NCBI GenBank assembly: GCA_964511185.1
Contig: CAZEDU010000125.1
Coordinates: 1 to 15,345, forward strand
Source of the DNA: CAZEDU01 sp964511185
GTDB lineage: Bacteria > Myxococcota > Myxococcia > Myxococcales > Myxococcaceae
Direction: 5' to 3'
Length of the DNA stretch: 15,345 nucleotides
The translations under genes and the position numbers were made by a program. Positions 7,441-13,875 of this stretch are shown here, in pieces. Under the pieces are notes generated by a model, which saw only the letters and a list, made by a program, of their open reading frames with translations, was not told the origin of the DNA and made no database searches. The number at the start of each line of letters is the position of its first letter. Position 1 is the stretch's first letter.

Positions 7441-9104
7441 CGCTCGCCTCCGGAGCCACGGTGTTGCAGGGCCGCTTTCGCGTCGAGCGGCTGATCGGCG
7501 CGGGGGCCATGGGCGAGGTCTATCAGGCCGAGCAGCTGTCGCTCGGCCGGCCGGTGGCGATCAAGCGGTTGCGGCCGGAGCTGGTGCGCCGACCGGACAT
7601 GAGCGAGCGGTTCCGGCGCGAGGCGCGGCTGCTGTCCACCGTCGAGCACCCGGTGGTCGTGCGCATCATCGACTTCGGCGAGGAGGACGGCACCTTCCTC
7701 CTGGTGATGGAGCGCGTGGACGGCGTTCGCTTGCTCGACGCGCTGCGCGACGGGCCGATGCTGCCGGACCGCGCGATCGACCTGCTGGTGCCGCTGGCCG
7801 AGGGGCTCGCGGCCGTGCACGACGCCGGCATCGTCCACCGCGACCTGAACCCGAAGAACGTCATGCTGGTGAAGCCCGCGCAGGGAGAGTCGGTGCGCCT
7901 GCTCGACTTCGGCGTCGCGCGGCTGATCGACGATGCGGGCGCGCCGGGCGCGACGGGGGCGGGCGTGGTGATCGGCACGCCGGCGTACCTGTCGCCGGAG
8001 CAGGCGCGCGGGGAGAAGGCGACCGCGTCCAGCGATCTCTACGCGCTCGGGCTGATGGCCTACCAGATGTTGTCCGGGCGGCTGCCGTTCGACGCGAAGG
8101 CGCCCGGCGAGTGGATCCGCGCGCACCAGGACGGCGCTCCGGTGCCGCTGGCGGACGCCGCGCCGCACCTCAAAGACCAGCTTCGGCTCTGCGATGCGGT
8201 GATGCGCTGCTTGTCGAAGTCGCCCGGCGAGCGCCCCAGCTCGGCGCGGGCGTGGGCGGCCAAGCTCGCGGAGCTGCCGCGCGTGGGCGAGCCCACCGTG
8301 TTGTCGGACAGCCTGATCGTGGCCGACACGCTGGTTCGTCCCTCGGCGCAGAGCGCTCCGCCCGCGGTCGTGTCGCGCTGGCCTGGGCGGGCCGGCGCGG
8401 TGCTCCGCAGGCCGAAGGTGAGCGCCGCGGTCGGCTTGCTCGTCGTGCTCGGCCTGGTGGCCGTGCTCTGGCCGCGGCCGAGCCAGAGCGTCACCGAGGC
8501 GCGCGCCGCGTTGGCGGAGCTCAAGCCCAAGGCCGCCGCTACGCTGATCGAAAAGCTGATCCCGCGCGCGAAGGGTGGCGATCGCGAGACCTTGATCGCG
8601 CTGAGGGCCGCGGCGCTGCACCGGGCTGCGGCGCACGACGCGGAGCAGGCGCTCCTCTCGCAGCTGCCGGGGGACAGCGAGGCCTGGCGCGAGCCGGAGC
8701 TGATCTGGGCGCTGCTCGAGGACGCCGCGCGCCAGCCAAAGGGGGACGCCCCGGCGCGCCTCGCGCGGGTGCCGACCGGCGAGGTCGCGCTGCTCGCCAA
8801 GCCCGCGGTGCGTGAGGCGGCCGGGCTCAAGCGCTGGGCGGCCATTCGCTTCCTCGACGCGCAGAAGCTCCTCGACGAGCGTGAGCTGGTGCGCGCGTAC
8901 GTCGACACGCTCACGGCGAAGGAGTGCGGCATTCGCGGCGCGGCGGCCCGCCGGCTCGGCGAGCTGGGCGACCCGAGCGCGACGCCCGCGCTCCAGAAGC
9001 TCAAGGCCACCCCCAAGTCGGGGGGCCTATTCACCGAGAGGAACTGCGGACAAGACGAAGCGGCCGCGGCGCTCGCCGCCTTGAAGAAGAAGGCGCGCCC
9101 GTAG
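7437..9104 (+). CDS. transmembrane Ser/Thr protein kinase 2, tandem paralogue
   Basis: The 555-residue product has the same plan as kinase 1: kinase domain (about 13-280), longer linker, membrane span (about 328-345), periplasmic tail. Motifs: Gly loop GAGAMGEVY (21-29), Lys43 in VAIKRL, DFG (157-159), GTPAYLSPEQ. The catalytic loop reads HRDLNPKN (134-141): Asp136 and Asn141 are kept, but the usual Lys two after Asp is Asn138, with a Lys moved to 140. Myxobacterial kinases often carry HRDxSPxN variants here, so activity is still likely. The tail ends in an ARRLGELG HEAT-like segment between Cys497 and Cys537, 40 residues apart against 41 in kinase 1, which shows the two arose by duplication of the whole gene, not only the kinase domain. 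It starts inside the stop codon of kinase 1 and is followed after 41 bases by a PilZ gene. Confidence 0.95.
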   Translation: MTLASGATVLQGRFRVERLIGAGAMGEVYQAEQLSLGRPVAIKRLRPELVRRPDMSERFRREARLLSTVEHPVVVRIIDFGEEDGTFLLVMERVDGVRLLDALRDGPMLPDRAIDLLVPLAEGLAAVHDAGIVHRDLNPKNVMLVKPAQGESVRLLDFGVARLIDDAGAPGATGAGVVIGTPAYLSPEQARGEKATASSDLYALGLMAYQMLSGRLPFDAKAPGEWIRAHQDGAPVPLADAAPHLKDQLRLCDAVMRCLSKSPGERPSSARAWAAKLAELPRVGEPTVLSDSLIVADTLVRPSAQSAPPAVVSRWPGRAGAVLRRPKVSAAVGLLVVLGLVAVLWPRPSQSVTEARAALAELKPKAAATLIEKLIPRAKGGDRETLIALRAAALHRAAAHDAEQALLSQLPGDSEAWREPELIWALLEDAARQPKGDAPARLARVPTGEVALLAKPAVREAAGLKRWAAIRFLDAQKLLDERELVRAYVDTLTAKECGIRGAAARRLGELGDPSATPALQKLKATPKSGGLFTERNCGQDEAAAALAALKKKARP

Positions 9105-9145
9105 AACTTGCACGGCGGGCCAAAGAGCGGTTGGCTTCGCCCACC

Positions 9146-9484
9146 ATGGACTCGAAACCAGCGAAGTCGGAACGTCGTCGCCACCCGCGCCGCCCGGTCA
9201 ATCTGATGGTTCGTCACAGGAGCTTGAAGGCCGCCGAGCCCACGAGCGACTACGCCGCGGACCTGTCGCAGGGCGGCTTGTTCATCCGCACCCAGCGGCG
9301 ACCGACCTTGGGAGAGATCTTCGAGGTCGAGATGACGCCCCCGGCGTCCGCCCAGACCGACGAGACGAAGGTCATCAAGGCGACCTGCCAGGTGGCGCGC
9401 GTAACGCCCGACGGCGTGGGCGCGCATTTCACGCAGCTCGACTCCGACTCCGCGCTGCTCTTGAACCTGCTGCTGTCGGTCTGA
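9146..9484 (+). CDS. PilZ domain protein, second copy
   Basis: This 112-residue single-domain PilZ protein is a predicted cyclic di-GMP receptor. The motifs RxxxR (RRHPR, residues 11-15) and DxSxxG (DLSQGG, 39-44) are both intact and followed by GLFIRT, GEIFEVEM, CQVARV and GVGAHF strands. It resembles the first PilZ protein of the window in length and order, but the two are clearly diverged. ATG-9146 is the only Met start close to the motif; no good ribosome binding site precedes it, though a five-pair hairpin (GCCAA/TTGGC, 9119-9123 with 9131-9135) lies between it and the kinase 2 stop. Same strand as both kinases and probably on their transcript, which ends at the GC hairpin after 9491. 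The protein may read c-di-GMP beside the kinase pathway; that link is inferred from position. Confidence 0.9.
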   Translation: MDSKPAKSERRRHPRRPVNLMVRHRSLKAAEPTSDYAADLSQGGLFIRTQRRPTLGEIFEVEMTPPASAQTDETKVIKATCQVARVTPDGVGAHFTQLDSDSALLLNLLLSV

Positions 9485-9490
9485 CCGGCC

Positions 9491-9510
9491 GGCCGCGGCA
9501 ATTCGCGGCC
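9491..9510 (+). terminator. GC-rich hairpin, candidate terminator of the kinase-PilZ operon
   Basis: GGCCGCG and CGCGGCC form a perfect seven-pair stem with loop GCAATT, starting six bases after the PilZ stop. The following bases (TTCGGGTT) are only a poor U-tract, so termination efficiency is uncertain. Confidence 0.4.
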
Positions 9511-9516
9511 TTCGGG

Positions 9517-9546
9517 TTGACCCCCGCCGTCCAGTTGAACTAGCCC
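9517..9546 (+). promoter_or_regulatory. candidate promoter for the Cys-rich lipoprotein gene
   Basis: TTGACC (9517-9522) matches five of six -35 positions. The best -10 candidate at 17-18 bases spacing is TAGCCC (9541-9546) or CTAGCC, both weak. A start near 9550 would place the hairpin around the ribosome binding site at the very 5' end of the message. Confidence 0.25.
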
Positions 9547-9548
9547 CG

Positions 9549-9570
9549 GTCCCTCCTTTCGTGGAGGGAC
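9549..9570 (+). promoter_or_regulatory. hairpin enclosing the Shine-Dalgarno sequence
   Basis: GTCCCTCC (9549-9556) is the perfect reverse complement of GGAGGGAC (9563-9570), with loop TTTCGT. The 3' arm contains the strong ribosome binding site GGAGGG, which ends six bases before the ATG at 9575. When folded, the site would be fully paired. This is the arrangement expected of a translational switch (for example a thermosensor or a protein-opened hairpin), but no ligand or protein site is visible. Confidence 0.5.
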
Positions 9571-9574
9571 ACCC

Positions 9575-11698
9575 ATGGCCACCCCCGTTCGCCGCGCCCC
9601 GTTGGGGTGGGTCGCGGTCTTCTGGCTCGTCGCCTCGGCCTGCAACTGTGGTCCGGTTCCCCAGACGGCGAACCAGCCGGAGGCGCTCTCCGCGCCCGAT
9701 GCGGGCGGGCTCCCGCTGTGTCCGTCCGACACCCGGTTGTGCAACGCGACCTGCGCGACCATCGCCTCGGATCCCCAGAACTGCGGCCAGTGCAACCGCG
9801 CCTGCGGCGAGAAAGAGGTCTGCTCCGACGGCCAGTGCGCGCTCGGCTGCGCGGCCGGCAAGACCGACTGCAGCCGCAGCTGCGTCGACTTGAAGACCGA
9901 CAAGAAGCACTGCGGCGCGTGCGGCAACGCCTGTGGCGCCAACTACGCCTGCGTGGGGGGCGCGTGTGAATGCAACGCCGCCGGCTTCGAGGTCTGCGGT
10001 GGCGCCTGCGTCGACACCAAGAAGAGCGCGGAGCACTGCGGCGCCTGCGGCAACGCGTGCCCGGCCGGTCAGGCCTGCTTCGGCGGGGTCTGCGACACCG
10101 TCTGCAACGCCGGGCTCAGCCGCTGCGGCCCTCTGCCCAGCACCTGCGTCGACCTCCAGAACGACCGGCAGAACTGCGGCGCGTGCGGCGTGCCGTGCGG
10201 CGGGCAGCAGGTGTGCGCTGCGGGCGTCTGCACCTGCGCGCCGCACCTCATGCAGTGCGGGACCGCGTGCATCGACGTGCAGGGCGACGCGAGCAACTGC
10301 GGCACCTGCGGCAACGTCTGCAACGGCCAGCCCTGCTTCGCCGGCCAGTGCCTGGAGCCGTGCGCCCAGGGCCTGACCCGTTGCGGCACCGCTTGCTTGG
10401 ACCTGTCGAAAGACATCTCGCACTGCGGGATGTGCCAGCGCGCCTGTCTGGGCAGCACGACCTGCAGCGGCGGCCAGTGCGTGGCGTGCGACTCGGCGAC
10501 CACCGATTGCGATGGCGACGGGTGGAAGGTCTCGGAAGGGGACTGCTGCGACACCCAGGGCGCCTGCGGGGTCCCGCCCGAGACGGTCAACCCGGGCGCG
10601 TTCGAGGTGCCGAACAACACCGTCGACGACAACTGCAACGGCCTGGTCGACCTGCAAGACCCCGAGACGCAGTCGTGTGACAGCCTCTTGCAGAGCAACG
10701 CGACCGACCCGGTCGCCTACGCAAAGGCGCTCGGGCTCTGCAAGACGGCGGTGGAGACGCCCGCCACGCTCGGCCAGCGCACCTGGGGCGTCATCTCGGC
10801 GCAGCTCCTGAGGGCCGATGGCTCGCCCCTCAAGTACCAAGCGGGCAAGTCGATTCGGCAGAACTTCGGGACCGGCTTGCTCCCCAAGGAAGGCGAGCGG
10901 CTGGTGGTGCTGTCGTCGGGCGTCGCGGCCGACGCCACGCAGACGCAGCCAGGCCCCAACGGCGGCCCGATGAACAACCTCGAGACCGAGCACGGCGGCA
11001 CGGACGAAGAGGTCGACATCTCGGCGTGCACGCTGCCGTACTGCATCAAGGACTGGTTCGGCGTCGCGACGCCGCCGCTCAAGAGCGCCAACGCGCTGCC
11101 GAACGCGCCCGGCTGCGGCTCCAGCGACCCGGAGACCGAGAAGTACGCGATGGACTCGGTCATGCTCGTGCTGCGCATGCGGGCGCCGACCAACGCGCGC
11201 GCGTTCGAGTTCAGCTCGTTCTTCCTGTCGGCCGAGTACCCCGAGTACGTCTGCAGCGACTTCAACGACCAGCTGGTCGCGTTGGTGACGACGCCGAACG
11301 GGACACCGGCGGTCCCCAACCCCGTCGACCGCAACCTGATGACCTACACCCAAGGCGGCCGCCGCTGGCCCATCGGCATCAACGTCGCGCACGGCACGGA
11401 CCTGTTCGCGGTCTGCCGGCCCAAGGCGAGCGACTCGTGCTGGGAGCCGACGGTCGACGCGCGCTCCTGCTCGCTCGGGCCGAGCCTGCTCGCCGGCACC
11501 GGGCTCGAGGCGCCGCCCAACGAGTGCACCGTCGGCGGCGGCACGCGGTGGCTCACCACCTCGGGCAACGTCGCGCCTGGTCAGCTCGTGGAGCTGCGCA
11601 TCGCCATCTGGGACGTGGGCGACCACATCTTCGACTCGATCGCGCTGCTCGACGGCTTCAAGTGGCTGACCACATCGCAGCTTCCGGGGACGGACTGA
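9575..11698 (+). CDS. surface lipoprotein with Cys-rich repeats, MopE-like motif and choice-of-anchor L domain
   Basis: The 707-residue product begins with a hydrophobic signal and VASAC, so Cys23 is the probable lipidation site; a DAGG-containing linker follows. Residues 49-305 hold six repeats of 41-44 residues, each with the pattern C..C.d....(H/N)CG.C...C....C..G.C, like the Stig1-type repeats common in myxobacterial exported proteins. Residues 311-360 form a MopE-like metal-binding motif (DCDGDGW, EGDCC, NPGAFE, DDNCNGLVD). The rest (about 380-700) resembles a choice-of-anchor L domain, with a FFLSAEYPEYV stretch, FNDQL and a final DSIALLDGF. Predicted location is the cell surface or outer membrane; a role in adhesion or matrix binding is inferred. 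The start has a GGAGGG site at ideal spacing, inside a hairpin. The 3' end overlaps the convergent hybrid kinase gene by 41 bases. Confidence 0.9.
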   Translation: MATPVRRAPLGWVAVFWLVASACNCGPVPQTANQPEALSAPDAGGLPLCPSDTRLCNATCATIASDPQNCGQCNRACGEKEVCSDGQCALGCAAGKTDCSRSCVDLKTDKKHCGACGNACGANYACVGGACECNAAGFEVCGGACVDTKKSAEHCGACGNACPAGQACFGGVCDTVCNAGLSRCGPLPSTCVDLQNDRQNCGACGVPCGGQQVCAAGVCTCAPHLMQCGTACIDVQGDASNCGTCGNVCNGQPCFAGQCLEPCAQGLTRCGTACLDLSKDISHCGMCQRACLGSTTCSGGQCVACDSATTDCDGDGWKVSEGDCCDTQGACGVPPETVNPGAFEVPNNTVDDNCNGLVDLQDPETQSCDSLLQSNATDPVAYAKALGLCKTAVETPATLGQRTWGVISAQLLRADGSPLKYQAGKSIRQNFGTGLLPKEGERLVVLSSGVAADATQTQPGPNGGPMNNLETEHGGTDEEVDISACTLPYCIKDWFGVATPPLKSANALPNAPGCGSSDPETEKYAMDSVMLVLRMRAPTNARAFEFSSFFLSAEYPEYVCSDFNDQLVALVTTPNGTPAVPNPVDRNLMTYTQGGRRWPIGINVAHGTDLFAVCRPKASDSCWEPTVDARSCSLGPSLLAGTGLEAPPNECTVGGGTRWLTTSGNVAPGQLVELRIAIWDVGDHIFDSIALLDGFKWLTTSQLPGTD
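9719..10489 (+). repeat. six Cys-rich protein repeats (coding)
   Basis: The six units begin near residues 49, 93, 134, 178, 222 and 264 of the lipoprotein. Each carries about eight Cys around a central (H/N)CGxC core. They are conserved in protein pattern but not identical as DNA, so this is an old repeat family in a protein and not a recent tandem DNA expansion. Confidence 0.85.
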
Positions 11699-13187
11699 TC
11701 CCGTCCGTGCGCCTCGGCAGCCGCACGGTAAAGGTGGTGCCCCCGTTGCTCGAGCGCACACCGACGACGCCGCCGTGCGCCTGGACGACCTGGTGCACGA
11801 TGAAGAGCCCCAGGCCGACGCTGCCTGGGTGACCGTGGCGGATGTCGCGGCCTCGGCGAAACGGCTCGAAGAGGTGATGCACCACCTGGTCGGGAATCGG
11901 GTCGCCGTGGTTCCAGACCTCGATCGACACGCCGTCGGTCTCGCCGCGCACGGTGATCCGAACCGGAGCGTCGTCGTCGGAGTAGGAGAGGGCGTTCACC
12001 GCCAGGTTCGTGACCACCTGGCCGATCCGGTCGCCGTCCCAGTCGCCCCACAGCTCGCCCTGCGCGCTGAACCGAATCTCGCGCTCCGGGTGCACCTGGC
12101 CGACCTCCTCGACCACCTGGCGCGCGACCTCGTACAGGTTTACGTGGGAGCGCTGGAGCGGGATGCCGCTCCCCAGCCGCGCCTGGGTGAAGTCGAGCAG
12201 GTCGCGGATCAACCGCAGCGCGCGCTCGCCGCTCGACATGATCCGCGCGAGGGCACGCATGAAGCGGGCGTCGGTGTCCTCGCGCTTCAAGAGCGCGGCC
12301 GCCGACAACATCATCGCCGAGATGGGGTTGCGCAGATCGTGGCTGACGATGCCGATCAGCTGCTGCTCGAACTCGGCGCGGCGCTTGTGCTCGGTGATGT
12401 CCGAGAAGGACTGCACCACGCCCACCGGCGGCTTGCGGTCGGCCTCGAACAGCGGCTGCGCGTTGACGGACAGCCAGACCCGGGAGCCGTCGCGGCGCTC
12501 GAGCCCGATGATGTGCCCGATGACGCCGCGCCCGGTGGAGAGCGCGATGGCGGCGGGCGTCTGGTCGATGGGCAAGGGGCCGTCTTCGTTGAAAACCTCC
12601 CAGCTGCCGTGGAACACCGACGCGCCGATCAGCTCCTGCTCCGTCGCGCCGAGCAGCCGCTGGGCGCTCAGGTTCACGTCCTGCACGATGCCGTCGTTGT
12701 CGTTCACGATGACGCCCTCGGTCAGGGCGGCGACCAGCGCGCGTGAGCGCTCCTCGCTCCGGCGGAGCGCCTCTTCGGCTTGCCGGCGGTTCTCTCGCTC
12801 GCGTTGCTCTTGCCTCGCGCGTTGAATGCTGGACGCGAGCCGCTCGAGCCCGCTCTTGAGGACGTAGTCGGTGGCGCCGAGCTTGAGCAACTCGATCGCG
12901 CGGACCTCTCCCAGCTCGCCGGTGACGAAGATGAAGGGCGAGCTCGGACAGAGCGCGCGGGCGACCTCCAGCGCCGAGGTGCCCTCGAAGCCCGGCACGT
13001 TGTAGTCGGACAGGATGACGTCGTAGCAGCAGCTCTCCAGCTCGCGGCGGAAGGCGAGGCCGTTGTCCACGCGGAGCAGCGTCAGGGAGAAGCCCGCGTC
13101 CTCGAGGTGCGCGCGAATGAGCGCCTCGTCGCGAGGCTGATCCTCCAGCAGGAGTACGGACAGGGGTGTGCCTCGCGCCGGGCTCAT
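11658..13187 (-). CDS. hybrid two-component protein: receiver-PAS-histidine kinase
   Basis: The 509-residue protein is cytoplasmic, with no signal or membrane span. An N-terminal receiver (about 8-125) has the acidic pair Glu15-Asp16, phosphoacceptor Asp61 (SDYNVPG), Thr89 and Lys111 (VLKSG), all intact. A coiled-coil linker (about 123-150) leads to a PAS domain (about 145-265, ending SDITEHKR). The HisKA domain has the H box SHDLRNP with His283. The ATPase domain has the N box (NLAVNAL, 394-400), a G1 variant NHGDPIP where Asp is Asn425, and the G2 box GSVGLGL (455-461). The receiver in front suggests it accepts a phosphoryl group from another kinase, most likely the one just upstream, and then controls its own kinase output; this is inference. 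The ATG overlaps the upstream stop (ATGA). The last ~14 codons overlap the convergent lipoprotein gene. No output regulator gene is in the window. Confidence 0.93.
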   Translation of the reverse strand: MSPARGTPLSVLLLEDQPRDEALIRAHLEDAGFSLTLLRVDNGLAFRRELESCCYDVILSDYNVPGFEGTSALEVARALCPSSPFIFVTGELGEVRAIELLKLGATDYVLKSGLERLASSIQRARQEQRERENRRQAEEALRRSEERSRALVAALTEGVIVNDNDGIVQDVNLSAQRLLGATEQELIGASVFHGSWEVFNEDGPLPIDQTPAAIALSTGRGVIGHIIGLERRDGSRVWLSVNAQPLFEADRKPPVGVVQSFSDITEHKRRAEFEQQLIGIVSHDLRNPISAMMLSAAALLKREDTDARFMRALARIMSSGERALRLIRDLLDFTQARLGSGIPLQRSHVNLYEVARQVVEEVGQVHPEREIRFSAQGELWGDWDGDRIGQVVTNLAVNALSYSDDDAPVRITVRGETDGVSIEVWNHGDPIPDQVVHHLFEPFRRGRDIRHGHPGSVGLGLFIVHQVVQAHGGVVGVRSSNGGTTFTVRLPRRTDGISPSPEAAMWSAT

Positions 13188-13768
13188 GTGATCCTCGGGA
13201 GTGAGAAGCCGAAGGTCGCTCCTTCGCCGGGCGCGCTGTGCGCCCAGACCCGGCCGCCGTGGCGCTCGACGATGCGGCGGACGTTCGCGAGCCCGATGCC
13301 CGTGCCTTCGAACTCGGAGGCCGTGTGGAGCCGTTGAAACACCCGGAACAGCTTGTCGATGTAGCGCATGTCGAAGCCGACGCCGTTGTCGTGCACCAGC
13401 ACGTGCACCTCGTTCGCCAGCTCCTCGGCCCAGACGTCGATGCGCGGGTGCGGCGTCGGCCGGGTGTACTTGATGGCGTTGGACAGCAGGTTCCGCACGA
13501 CCAAACGCAACATCGAGAGGTCGCCGCGGGCATCCGGGAGAGCGCCGATCCGCCAGTCGATGGAGCGGCCCGCGGCGTCGAGCGTCACCTCGCGCACCAC
13601 CGACTCGACCAGCGCCTGCAGCGACACCACGCACTGGCGCATGTCCGCCCGTCCCATGCGGGAGAAGGCGAGCAGCTCGTCCACCAGCACGCCCCCGTCG
13701 TGGGCGGCCTCCACGATGGCGCGCACGTAGCCCTTCGCCGCCTCGTCGAGGCTCGCCGCGGCCCTGCA
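13184..13768 (-). CDS. histidine kinase, C-terminal part after the assembly gap
   Basis: These 194 residues complete the kinase whose sensor half lies on the other side of the N run. They begin after the H box (AAASLDEAAKGY, then VDELLAFSRMGR, the second DHp helix) and run through the ATPase domain: N box RNLLSNAIKY, G1 box DNGVGFD, the KLFRVFQRLH helix, and G2 box EGTGIGLANV, ending ATFGFSLPR. This is the catalytic type found in bacteriophytochrome-like kinases. The His that is phosphorylated should be in the missing segment. The reading frame here begins exactly at the gap edge and is not in register with the upstream half if the gap is really 107 bases. The TGA overlaps the ATG of the receiver-PAS-kinase gene, so the two proteins are probably made together. 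Confidence 0.9.
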   Translation of the reverse strand, partial: CRAAASLDEAAKGYVRAIVEAAHDGGVLVDELLAFSRMGRADMRQCVVSLQALVESVVREVTLDAAGRSIDWRIGALPDARGDLSMLRLVVRNLLSNAIKYTRPTPHPRIDVWAEELANEVHVLVHDNGVGFDMRYIDKLFRVFQRLHTASEFEGTGIGLANVRRIVERHGGRVWAHSAPGEGATFGFSLPRIT

Positions 13769-13875
13769 NNNNNNNNNNNNNNNNNNNNNNNNNNNNNNNN
13801 NNNNNNNNNNNNNNNNNNNNNNNNNNNNNNNNNNNNNNNNNNNNNNNNNNNNNNNNNNNNNNNNNNNNNNNNNNN
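13769..13875. other. assembly gap (107 N)
   Basis: A run of 107 undetermined bases lies inside the histidine kinase gene, between the second PAS domain and the second DHp helix. Both flanking halves are in frame exactly up to the gap edges, but 107 is not a multiple of three. Related kinases need roughly 50 residues here, more than 35, so the true gap is probably longer than drawn. Confidence 0.98.

Noticed and set aside
9719..10489. Periodic ~125-base repeats as a CRISPR or satellite array
   Set aside because: The periodicity is at the protein level (Cys pattern) with diverged DNA and no spacer structure.
8060..11761. Very long open frame on the minus strand opposite kinase 2 and the lipoprotein gene
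   Set aside because: It reads low-complexity Arg/Ala/Gly peptide with no domain and lies antisense to clearly recognised genes; this is the usual effect of high GC at third positions.
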